Assembly (NCBI GenBank): GCA_022836615.1
Contig: MU405217.1
Coordinates: 1 to 64,000 of the forward strand
Direction of reading: 5' to 3'
DNA from: Annulohypoxylon bovei var. microspora
Lineage: Eukaryota; Ascomycota; Sordariomycetes; Xylariales; Hypoxylaceae
DNA: 64,000 bases
Both the position numbers and the translations under genes were made by a program. A model generated the notes under the pieces. It worked only from the letters and a program-made list of their open reading frames with translations, did not search any database and was not told the DNA's origin. Every line of letters starts with the position of its first letter. Position 1 is the stretch's first letter. Shown here piece by piece: positions 47,600 through 57,364 of the stretch.

Positions 47600-48299
47600 T
47601 CTGCCTTGGTAGTAAAGGTGCTAAGGGTCCGCATGAAAGAGCACAAGTAGAGGTTGTTAGAAGAGTTAGATCAAAACCCACAGCAGTCCGAGGGACAAAC
47701 CAATGTCGTGGAGGATACTTAGGACGGTGCTTAATACCCCTAATGGGCAACGATAGTGGCAGGAAATGAAGACCCAATGCATTACAGCGGTTCCTTTCTA
47801 TGTTGCCATGTTTTATGTCACAAACTTTGCGTTGGAACTTTGCTAAATTGCATACGGAAGATACCATAGAATTTGCCAATTTAGAGATATGGAAAAGGTG
47901 GTGGCAGAGAAATTAACCCTAATCACGACGACAACCCCAGCTCACGAATGCTAATTTTTACTGTCACCAACCTTAGGGAAGCAGCTGCATTCAGTTCTAG
48001 CTAGTTATCGACTTAAAAACCTGTAGCTACGAAGAATAGGAAATTGCAAGGAGTTATTGTCCCTACATGCAACTTAATTTGACTTCTCAGTGATTACTCA
48101 GCAGATAGTGACTTGTAGCATTCTACTACTAACTAAAAAATGCGTATATAAACGGTGCCCCCCCCTTTACTACCTACTCATCTATCCCCACCAAACCTTT
48201 AATAATGTAGACCACAGTACTGGAAGCTCGAGTACATGAATGCGTAGACTTCTTGCCTTCACAAGACTAAGACGGGGCGGCGGAACCAGCTCTTCGCGC
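47600..48299. other. Convergent 3' intergenic region
   Basis: KAP120 and the DUF423 gene end toward each other here. I see no gene. Confidence 0.6.
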
Positions 48300-48903
48300 T
48301 CATTTAAAAGCAAGCGCAGCCCAACCAGCGATCACTGGATAGGAGTCAGTATGTGATAGTAGGTCGTCCACACCATGTATACACAATGATGAAGACATGT
48401 AAAGAAATAAATCCTAAGAGAGGTGGAGGGGAAGGGAAGGGAAGGGGAAAGGGGTCACGCACAGCACAGCCCGCCAAGCGGCGTGACGGGGCCGAGGAAG
48501 CGGAAGCGCGCCGGGTCGAGCACCAGCGCGTATATGCTGCCGCTGAAGAGCGTCATGCCGGACGTGAACAGCACGCCCGAGATGGGGTTCTGGTTCTGCG
48601 CGGCGACGAGCAGGGCCACGGAGTGGATCAGCTGGGGGTTCGGGGGTTAGCTCGGAAGACGCGGGGAATGTGGGGATGGGGGGATGGGAGAGTAGGATAT
48701 ACCTGGTAGTGCGCGGCCGTGGCGAAGTTGGCGAGCCGCGCCGGGTCCGAGATGGTCTTCTTCAGCCCGTGGGCCCCGAAGGCCCCGAAGCACACGGCGG
48801 TGGCGCCGTAGATGCACCCGAGGGTCCAGAACATGGCGCTTCTCCTGCGGGTGGTGGCGTTGGATGGTAGACTGACTAGTAGAGGTGTGCTCTCGCTAGG
48901 CAT
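48300..48903 (-). CDS. DUF423 / TMEM256-family small membrane protein, 134 aa
   Basis: Three exons, 48703-48903, 48463-48631 and 48300-48334, give 134 residues. The family pattern is clear: a first helix and GAFGAHGLKK, then AAHYQ joined to LIHSVALLVAAQ, then SGMTLFSGSIYALVL, FLGPVTPLGGLC and a last helix IAGWAALAF. The final exon is only 35 nt. It is reached by a non-consensus but acceptable GTGCGT donor and a 128-nt intron, and it restores the conserved GGLCLIAGW end; without it the frame would stop early at LCCA. The family is widespread (bacterial YgdD, animal TMEM256) and of unknown biochemical function, with four predicted helices. Human TMEM256 has been found in mitochondrial preparations; location here is unknown. 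Confidence 0.87.
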
Positions 48904-49083
48904 GGTGTTTGTCGTTGTTGGTTATGTTGTGTTGTAGTGTCGGCTGAAGGTGCGGGTAATGTAGGTCCAAAACTTAGGTAGGTAGCTGTAGGTACGAAGG
49001 TGCAGGTGGTAATTGAGCCGGAGCTTCGGTGGAGAAGGCACGCTAGTTTGATAGGTCGTACGTGATTAGGTAAGAAGCGCTTC

Positions 49084-50124
49084 TTATTCGACCCAGGTTT
49101 GCGGCGAAATTCGCGTAACATTTAACATGCGCCCGTCTATCTCCAGATCGTGAGTTTTCTTGATATATCTCTTTAATTCCTTCTTGGTCTCGAAGCAGAC
49201 GCAGCCATAAGTCATATGCGTCGTGTGGATAGAAGGAAATTTCTGGTCTGAGCTGGCCGCAACCTGAATAGCTCCATAATATTGCGACTTTTCAGCCAGC
49301 TTTTGCGCGGAATCCATACCGGGAGGTAAAGGTAAAGAGTATGTGTGGATCACAGCCCTGAACGGCGCTTCAAGGAACTTGTTGACATCGGTTGAAACCT
49401 CCATTTTGATCGATCTGAGTTCTCTTGGGTACATCAAGCCATCTAGTACGGCCAAAGCCCTAACGGCATTTCCGGCGCACCGATGTCGTGCATCAAGCCC
49501 CGAAACACAAGCTTGGAAGCTGAAAGTATCGAGGGGATTTTCCGTGCCTTCCTTATGGTCATGGTGAACGGGGCTCGATACGATAATCTGAGAGAGGGTG
49601 ATCCAATAGTCGATGCAGCCGATCAAATCCGATAATTGCAGACCCAGGAGCAGGAAGTCCTTGAAACGAGAAAAGCCGACAAGCGCTATCTTGTGGCCCT
49701 CCGGAAATATGTCGCGGATCTTTTCTATGGTCTGCTTAAATGCATCTCGCAACGTTCTTGGCCGGTTGATTTGCGGGCGTTTAGTACAACGAAGCTTAAG
49801 CCTGTGGAACCATTTTGCAATTTTTGAAGATCCAAGCCGTGGTTGCCGTGCTTCAGTATCTGAATCAGGGGGGTCACCTTTGAGTGAGTAAATCATGAGA
49901 TGGTGATTCCGGATGAAGTCCTTGGGAGATTGTTCCCCGTAGATGGTCCAAGGTAGTTCCCTGAGTCTAGGTAGAACTGCGAGGCCAGCTTCAGCCGTCA
50001 TATCATTTGATACAAGCGACTCGGTATCTAGAGCTATGAAAACGGTGTCGGCAGGAAGCTTCCCTATTGCCTTTTGGGAAGGGACTAAAAGCGGCAGTCG
50101 AGGAGTGACAGCGATAGTCGCCAT
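49084..50124 (-). CDS. Gfd2/YDR514C-like DEDD exonuclease-fold protein, probably catalytically altered, 346 aa
   Basis: This is a single exon of 346 residues. After a short N-terminus, VFIALDTES (D33, E35) matches the first DxE motif of DEDDh 3'-5' exonucleases of the fungal Gfd2-like group. KIALVGFSRFKDFLLL holds a candidate second Asp (D156). The last motif, usually H-x-A-G-N-D-A in this group, reads HRCAGNAVRAL (H214, A220), so Asp appears replaced by Ala. Loss of this metal ligand would impair nuclease activity and suggests a binding or regulatory role, or a divergent paralogue. A C-terminal stretch (about 260-346) with TYGCVCFETKKELKRYIK and GRMLNVTRI resembles a small RNA-recognition-type fold, but that is weak. 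Family assignment is by motif memory and is moderately certain. Confidence 0.68.
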   Translation of the reverse strand: MATIAVTPRLPLLVPSQKAIGKLPADTVFIALDTESLVSNDMTAEAGLAVLPRLRELPWTIYGEQSPKDFIRNHHLMIYSLKGDPPDSDTEARQPRLGSSKIAKWFHRLKLRCTKRPQINRPRTLRDAFKQTIEKIRDIFPEGHKIALVGFSRFKDFLLLGLQLSDLIGCIDYWITLSQIIVSSPVHHDHKEGTENPLDTFSFQACVSGLDARHRCAGNAVRALAVLDGLMYPRELRSIKMEVSTDVNKFLEAPFRAVIHTYSLPLPPGMDSAQKLAEKSQYYGAIQVAASSDQKFPSIHTTHMTYGCVCFETKKELKRYIKKTHDLEIDGRMLNVTRISPQTWVE

Positions 50125-52566
50125 GTCGAGAGAACGATGTGCGGATTCAGTATCTCGAGAAGTAGTATTGGGAATGTGAAAGTTGCAATACAGATGCTCG
50201 AACTCAAGAGTTGATTCCTCTATTCATATATCTACCTAGGTAGGTAGGTAACTAAGTCTACTAAAATCTAATAGTCTAGGTAGGAACTTCAATAACATAC
50301 TACCTACATTTAGAGAATAAAATCGAAACCAATATAGGTAGCCACCGAGAATTATACTTCTCGCCTTTTAGTTAAATCTTGTCCTTCCTTACATGGTGGG
50401 CGAGTCGACACAGAAACCCATCATAGGTTGGTATGGTGGCGTTGAGGTAGTCTTTCGTGGCATTTAGCTCATGGTTCATTCTTGCAGGGAGGAACAGTTA
50501 AAACTTCAGTTTATCTATGACTACGAAAAGATAAACTTCACTGACGAGAGCTTAGTAAAAACATGTTTCAGAAAAGAATTACGGGCTTTAGCGGTGGTTA
50601 TAGGGTTGGAACCATCCGATTAGGCACAAATCAAATGCTCCCGGGGCCTAGAGACCAGATAATTTTAATCACCTCACGTTTTGGAGTGCTCTGTTTACGT
50701 ACGCCATTAAAGCAACGTCTCGAAACTTTTCATACAAATAGGATGGTCTATTTGCTATTGAGCTCCCAAGTTCGTGCCCCGCGGCAGTTATGACACTCTT
50801 AATAACGTAGTGGGCCGCCACTGTGCCGCCACCACCACTAAAAGGGGGCAGATTCCGTGGGAAATAAGACATTGACCCTCTGTAAGTAAGCCTGCGTCAA
50901 CTCGAAAAAGCGGCAAACGTCTTCCCGATAATAGTATTTCCTCGGCGTTGCTTTCTATATTCCCGTCAATTTCATCACCTACCTACCCTTAGGCTCACAA
51001 GTTGCAATAGCAGGATTGTTAATTCGAAGTCTCGGCATCGCAGCTTTCGGTTAAATCACGTAAGCTGTAATCTCTTTTTGATCAGAGGAAGCTTAGAACT
51101 CAGTAACTTTAACGAAACAGGTGCCGTTTTTTGAATAAACAGGTAAAACCCACTTTTAGATTTCAACCAATTAGAAGCACGCAAGTCGCAGCTTTTCAAA
51201 GCCTTGTATCAAGTCAATTACCCACCTTATACATGCACATTTTTAAACCTTAATAAAAGTTTATTTATTAATAAAAAATGTAAATATGAATAATTTTCAA
51301 TTCAATTAATTCTTTTATTTTTTTCTATTTTTTTAATCTGTTTTTAAATGTTTAAATATCATGTAAAACTTACACATATACTTAGGTACATAAATTTGTG
51401 GATTTGTAAGGGTATCACGTGCTGACGCCAAGAAATGTGACTCGCTGACTTTAAACTTCAACCACATTCGAAGGAATTGGTGCATCGGAATAAAATTCAC
51501 ATCATTTAATCCGTTGAATCGAGAGCTTTATGAAAATATATTTTATATAATTCCAAGTTGTTTAAGTTGAAAGTTATTTGAATATTTCTATCGGACTGGT
51601 GTAGCAAGCTTAGGCCACCAAAGTGTCACGTGGTACCCTTCAATGCCATCACTTAGCGTGTATAATACCTAAGTACCTCAGTACTGTGGAGCCTTCAAGG
51701 ATTTCTACGTTTTAACCAATGATATGTGGGTAAAAGTGGGTTTTACCTGTTTATTCAAAAAACGGCACCTGTTTCGTTAAAGTTACCGCTTAGAACTGGC
51801 GATGGTAGGTCGTCGATTAGCAGATCTTTAAAATGCGTAAATTGGTAGCTGGAATGATCGAAAGCCTCATTTGGTTGGTGTCACCATACCATCTCTTATT
51901 CCAGCATGTCAAACCCCAACCCTTATGATCAAAGTCCTAGGTACCTTCATAGGATGGACATGATGCCTCATGCATTATCTTTCAACAAAATGCACGGGAC
52001 CTTTGATTAAAGAAACTACAAAACATGGTGGGCGCATGGCAATAATTATACGCTATCATACGAAATCCAATAATGCGTTTGGATCTTATGTCGGCTATCG
52101 CGAAACAGGTCCCAAGTGACGATGGATCGACGTTTGAGGAATTTCCTATTTTGGGGGACAAGGCGCGATTTCACAAGTTCCCCCCAGCTGAGCATGCAGC
52201 TCTCCGGAGCTTGCAACGCTCTTTAACCAAAACTGTGCGCAAAGACCTTCTGGAAACAGGGGATAATGCATTGTCAAACAGGGGCAGATGAGCCAACTCA
52301 CCAATGTGGATTGACTTGTAAGGGCACGAAGAAGCGATGTCAATCAGCCTTATCTGTGAGGCCTACTACTTACCCCGGATTCCGGATATACGCGATCTGC
52401 GTACAAAGTAGGTAGAATAAATATGGCAACACACCTTAGGACAGTTCCTGGGTTCTGTTGTTACCTCTTCCTGCCTTTCTCGACACCAGTCCAGTCCCAC
52501 CTTAGAGGCCAACCCGAAGACCAACCCCTTTTCGCTCGTTCTTGATAGGCTAGGTTATATATAGAA
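50125..52566. other. Intergenic region containing a transposable element
   Basis: No gene is supported. It contains a cluster of TACCTAGGTAGGTAGG motifs just upstream of the Gfd2-like gene (50232-50250), the inverted-repeat element at 51101-51787, and the promoter of the Cys-rich membrane-protein gene. Confidence 0.6.
51101..51787. mobile_element. Non-autonomous TIR DNA transposon, 687 bp, with 10-bp direct repeats
   Basis: The 56 bases at 51103-51158 (GTAACTTTAACGAAACAGG onward) are repeated without a mismatch in reverse complement at 51731-51786. The 10-mer GCTTAGAACT sits immediately outside both ends (51091-51100 and 51788-51797), as expected for a target-site duplication. The interior is very AT-rich, with no open frame of note, so it cannot encode a transposase. 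Long perfect ends plus a 9-11-bp duplication are typical of Mutator-like elements, which is my tentative assignment. Identical ends imply recent insertion. Confidence 0.88.
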
Positions 52567-53731
52567 ATGTTGAAGTCATCGATAATAGAGAGCGCCTTGC
52601 TCTTCTTTCTTGGTGGTTGTATGGTTTTACAAGTACTGGCAGCGACATGCTATCACCTCGATGGCACAAATGCAGGCCCGTCAAATGCATTGTGCAATCC
52701 TAAGTACGTCGAATTCAACTTTCTGCTCTATCTCCACATCATCTCAAAGCATAAAATGCCTCCTAGGCCCTCAGAGGGGCTATAGTTACAATAAACCATT
52801 ACAAAGACTCAATAATACCTAAAACCTTCTATGGATAATATATAGGTACTAACAGTAGATATCGCAGCGCCACCGGCACGGAAGGGTCACATAGCTCGTG
52901 CTGTAATGCGGATAATGGAGACGCCTGCTTGTCAACCGGCCTGTGCCTCAACAGTCTCTCCCGCCAACAGAGCCACCTACTATGGGCGACGGCATGTACA
53001 GATTCTACGTTCAAAGATCCGAGTTGTCCTCAGTACTGTCATGGGCGTGAGTTACCCATCATATACCGTTCATCGTGCATTGTTAAATGCCAGACTAATG
53101 GAAAATCAAAGTCAAGATTGATAATGCCCATTTAAAGGCCTGCAACGATAGTGGATTCTGGTGCTGTGAAAGCGACGCCAATATTCTGACTACGCAACAA
53201 TGTTGTGATAGTTCCTTCAAGTTCACGCAGCCCGTCGGCACCGTCATCGCACAGCTCCAATCAGGTGTTGGAGCGATACCTCTTGCAACAGCTTCTTCCC
53301 TCATATCGAACTCCTCGAACGCCAATTATTCTACAGAAGTGCCAGATTCTATTCCTTCAGGTGCCGTAGCAGGACTAGCCGTCGAAGGTGTTATCATCGT
53401 CTTTACTCTTGCAGGGTTGGGGTTTATGTTCTGGCGTACTAAGTTGTTGAACACAAAGGTGTTGGAGGCCGAAGCAGCTACTATGGCTGCCAGAGCCCAA
53501 CAGCAGCAGCAGCAATATCAATGGCAGCCTCCTCCCTCGTCACATGGAACGGTCCCGCAGTCGGGTGTATGGGGCTACACCAGCCCAGTTGAGACAGAAC
53601 CGAAAAGGAGCGAGCTGCAGACATCCGGCCTAGGAACCTACCCAGAGCTTGCTGGAACAGAAGTCATAGGAACCGAGCTTTCGTCAGAACCAAGGACTCC
53701 GAGGACCCCAGGAAGCCCATTTCATCAATAG
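52567..53731 (+). CDS. Cys-rich single-pass membrane protein with signal peptide, 311 aa
   Basis: Three exons (52567-52703, 52868-53046, 53112-53731) give 311 residues. A signal peptide covers about 1-26 (ALLFFLGGCMVLQVLAA). The extracellular domain has a fungal Cys pattern: CYHLDG, SSCCN, DACLSTGLCLN, ACTD, CPQYC, then GFWCC and QQCC. A Ser/Asn-rich stalk leads to a membrane helix at about 190-213 (AVAGLAVEGVIIVFTLAGLG). The cytoplasmic tail has a glutamine run (CAG/CAA codons) and Pro/Ser-rich sequence. The Cys pattern is common in Pezizomycotina proteins of unknown function, possibly surface sensors. The acceptor of intron 1 is uncertain: three in-frame acceptors end at 52855, 52858 and 52867. 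I prefer the last because it gives normal spacing from the TACTAAC branch site. Confidence 0.8.
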
Positions 53732-54553
53732 TAAATTGATAGGGGTCATAGCAACTAGACCCTATGCTCGCATCCTGCTTGATCACTGATCTGGTCAAAC
53801 TCAAGCAAGATTTTCTTTTCAAGCCAGAGGCAAGACTTATTCGTTCATATGTAGTTTAATATACCGAACATATAATTCATGGGATTACGGCCCGAGACGA
53901 GTTATGATGGGAGGGTGGGAAAGGACGTCCATTCCTCAAATTGATAGAGAACATGACTACTACATGCCTCCACCATTCATCAAAGTTAAGCGAATATTCC
54001 CATACCTAGGCTTCAAAGTCGGCAATGCTAGCTCTTCGCAGTTGCTTCTGTGTACCATGATTTGCTTGGTGGGAAATGTGAGTTTATGATCTCATAGGCG
54101 GAACCTATTAATACCTAACTACTAGAACGACTTACCTATATAGTAGTACCTTAGGTACCCGAGATTTCAATAGACACTGTTTTTGTCTTTAAAGATTCCG
54201 ACTGTTACTTAGAATATTGTAAATAACACTACTTTATCTACCCTTTTTTCGTCTTCAAAGCAGATTCCATTCATCTTAAGGCGTCTAATCCACAATTAGT
54301 AAGTTGTAAGAGAACATGATTCGACTTCTTTGTCTTCGTTTAAAATCAGTAAACGAGCTGATAAACGATGCCATTTATTTGCTATCGTATACCATGTTAG
54401 CGCACATGGGAGCGATCAATGTGTCATTAAATATTTGGACTTCCGGTGAAGCTAAATTACGATTCTCTCTCACTCACATAAACATACCTAGGTAACTAGA
54501 TACTCACAAGCACTCACATAAACACGCACAATTCATTATCACAAGTAATCATC
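53732..54553. other. Intergenic region, no gene seen
   Basis: It holds the 3' flank of the Cys-rich protein gene and the promoter of the RING gene. The latter contains ACTCACATAAACA repeated twice (near 54471 and 54513) around a TACCTAGGTA palindrome. Confidence 0.55.
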
Positions 54554-55219
54554 ATGGCTCAGACATCTCAGCAGACCCCTACCTTTAACGAGCAGGCCAT
54601 CACGGTGGACACAATTAACTTCCTCCAGGTACTTAACCACTTTGGCGAGTATGGAAATGTCATTAATCCTAACACAAGATTCAATATCCAGTGTAGCATT
54701 TGCTGCGACAAGAACCTAGCCCTTTTGAATCCAAGATTCGACAAGAGATCGCGGACTACCCACGAGAGCTACGCAGTACTTCCAAACTGCGGGCACGCCT
54801 TTGGTTATGTATGCCTGCATAACTGGGTAGTCTCGAACGAGAACCCTACTTGCCCGGTCTGTCGTAAGGATGTCTTCGCGGGACATCAGCGTCGGGTTCT
54901 CGACGTGTTCGGGGATTCTGGTGTTGCGGAGCAGCACCTGGAAATCCAGGACATCAGGAAGAGTCTTCGCGATTGTATACAGATGGCAGAAGCTGAGGAG
55001 GCGATTCAGGAGCCAGCTCAAAGGTCAGAGTCGGGGGTGTTCATCTTTCTGGGATCAGACAGAAACACTAACCGCGACCTGAATTTCCTAGAAAGAGAGC
55101 TTCGCCACTATAACCAGATGGTTGATGACTTGACAACTCGCCGTAACGATCTCAACCAGCAAATCATTACACTGCGCGAAGAGTCCTCATGGCAAGTCGG
55201 CCTGTCAAACCTCCCCTAA
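54554..55219 (+). CDS. RING-finger protein with C-terminal coiled coil, 221 aa
   Basis: This is a single exon. A RING-type zinc site is formed by C47-x2-C50, C79-G-H81, C87, C100 and C103 (QCSICC, NCGHAFGYVCLHNW, NPTCPVCRKD). The position three residues after H81, normally Cys or His, is Gly84. This substitution (CGHxFG) is common in fungal RING proteins. The long insert between the first two pairs (51-78) is polar. From about 170 a helical, heptad-like segment (FLERELRHYNQMVDDLTTRR) predicts a coiled coil. RING proteins usually act as E3 ubiquitin ligases; that activity is inferred. No named orthologue is recognised. Confidence 0.82.
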   Translation: MAQTSQQTPTFNEQAITVDTINFLQVLNHFGEYGNVINPNTRFNIQCSICCDKNLALLNPRFDKRSRTTHESYAVLPNCGHAFGYVCLHNWVVSNENPTCPVCRKDVFAGHQRRVLDVFGDSGVAEQHLEIQDIRKSLRDCIQMAEAEEAIQEPAQRSESGVFIFLGSDRNTNRDLNFLERELRHYNQMVDDLTTRRNDLNQQIITLREESSWQVGLSNLP

Positions 55220-55603
55220 TGAATCTGGATGAATTAATCGGCAATGCGAGGATGATGAAAAGGAGATATTAGATATGGAACTGGATATAGACTAATAGAC
55301 AGACTAGATGTTCAAGTTGGTCGCTTCAACATCTTGAGAATTTAGTCTTAGGCAAGTGAATTGAATAGAAAATGGATTAAAATTGACACACTTTAAGAAA
55401 TATTTTTAAAGAAAAGTGAAATATGACGATATCGCAATATATAAGGGCTAATAGCTGTAGTCCTTAGCCTTAATAAGGTAGGTAACCAGTGCATATCGGA
55501 TATCAGGTACACTCAGAGCACGATTAACTACCTAGGTAGGCATGTACGGTATTTCATTTAGGATATTATTCTGTGAGGGTTAAAACTAAGGATGATCCAA
55601 AGA
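55220..55603. other. Short convergent intergenic region
   Basis: The RING gene and the MFS transporter gene end toward each other here. A CTACCTAGGTAGG palindrome lies near 55530. I see nothing else. Confidence 0.6.
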
Positions 55604-57364
55604 TCAGGATGCGATGACACCATCTTCATCCCCGATTTCAGGGGCGTCACTTCTATAGCTTTTCCCCTTTCTTTGATCCCTCTTGTACATGAACGCTACT
55701 ATCGCTGTAATAATCGCCTGCGCGCCGAAGGCAATCGTCGAGTATATGAACCCCTTCTTGAACCTCGGAGAATCCACCTGCGGATACGTGAGCAACGGCA
55801 CCCAAGCGTTAAACGCGTAGCCCACGGAATTCATGATTCCGATAACAACCGCCCGCTCCTCGGCGTCCGCACCGCATATTTCGTTCGCCCAGCTCATACT
55901 CAACGGTCCGTACGGTACCGAAGCGCGCTGGAGCAGGAAGGCGAACCATTTCAGTCCGTCGGGGATGTTCCAGATGGCCAGGAGAAGAGCGGAGAACCCG
56001 CCAAGGAAGGTAGATATAGACATGATAGAGGCACGGCGACGGATGGCGTCAGAGACGATGGCGAAGGTAACTGTGAGGACGAGTTGGACGGCCGCCGAGG
56101 CTGTGGGAATGAGGTTCTAGTAGGCAAGCAATTTTAGTACATATTTCTGATACATAAAAAGGGGTAGCTGTACTCACTATTCGTTCAACCGATTCACCCT
56201 TGGCTTTGAGCCACAGGGCAAAAGGATTAACACTTGAGGATGGGTTGATATTGATGAATATGATATACAATATCGTGAGCAGATAAACGTGCCATCGACC
56301 TACTCTATTCATTAGTACCGCAACCTTTGCCTATTGGGTATGAAAACATATTGGTTACGTACCGAAAATTCGTTTGAACGCAGAACGTCCAAGTCTCGTG
56401 CGAGGTGCGCGCCCGGCCTTCTCCATTCGATCCCTTGCCATAAAACGGTCCTATAAACTCATCGTAAGCCAATCTGGAAAGATACTATCAAATTTGCGCA
56501 GAAAACTCACGCTCTCGTTTAAGTAGAACGCCCTCGTGTTCTCGGGGAGATCTGGCAATATAAAAAACCCCGCGATACAAATCGGGAGACTGATAATCCC
56601 ATCCATAATCTACGCCTCAGAATTAGCCAAATATAGCAACAGTGATTCCGAGACGAAAATCGTCAACGCACAAAGAGCCACTGCCATCCAGCAAAGCCGC
56701 TAACGCCGTTCAACCCCCGGTAGACGCCAGCTTGAAGGTAACCCGAGAACATGCTGGCGGCGGCCGAGGAGGCGTGGAAGATGCAAGCGCGCTTTCCCAG
56801 CTCCGACGGCTTGTACCAGGACCCGAGGATGGTGTGCGCGGCCGGGTAGAAGATAGACTCGGCCAGGCCGACGAAGAACCGGATAGTGATGACGTGATTC
56901 GACGTCTTGGCCGCAGCAAGGCAGAACGTCAGGATGGTCCATATAAGCTCGCACGATGGGACCCAGATCGAGGGCCGGACCTTGGTTAGGATGATCTGCG
57001 ACGGGATCTGCCCGACGACGTAGCCGACCGTCCAGGCTGTGTCGACGAGGTTGATCTGGTTGCCGTCCATCCCGAGGTCTTCCTTCATCCCGCTCACGAA
57101 CGCGTTCGCGATGTTGGTCTGGTCCAGGTTCTTGATGAAGTACCCGAATGAGAGCATCGTGACCAGGAAGACGTCGAGTTTCTGGATGAACACGCGCTCC
57201 TCGTGGCTCCGGCCAGGCTCGTAGTCCCAGATGTACGACCACCATGGTGCCTTTAGTTTCTCGTCTGGCTCTGCGCCGCCCTGACTAGAGGAACCTGCTA
57301 CATCCAGTGAAGACTCGTGCATCAGAATCTCCTTAGTAGTGGTGGTGGAGTGTTGCTCCGACAT
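55604..57364 (-). CDS. MFS transporter of the Dal5/Liz1 (allantoate/pantothenate) family, 504 aa
   Basis: This is probably a plasma-membrane proton symporter for small organic anions. Five exons (56672-57364, 56511-56609, 56363-56450, 56178-56299, 55604-56116), with introns of 60-63 nt, join in frame to 504 residues, the normal length. Twelve helices are expected. Family hallmarks are LDVFLVTMLSFGYFIKNLDQ in helix 1, NIANAFVSGMKEDLGM, GQIPSQIILTKVRPS and FFVGLAESIFYPAAHTILG. The YEPGRSHEERVF lead-in and IKNLDQTNIANAFVSG favour the pantothenate (Liz1/Fen2) branch over the allantoate branch, but substrate cannot be settled from sequence. The open frame extends upstream to a GTG at 57385; the first ATG, at 57364, is taken as the start. 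The first donor is GTGCGT rather than GTAAGT. Confidence 0.88.
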
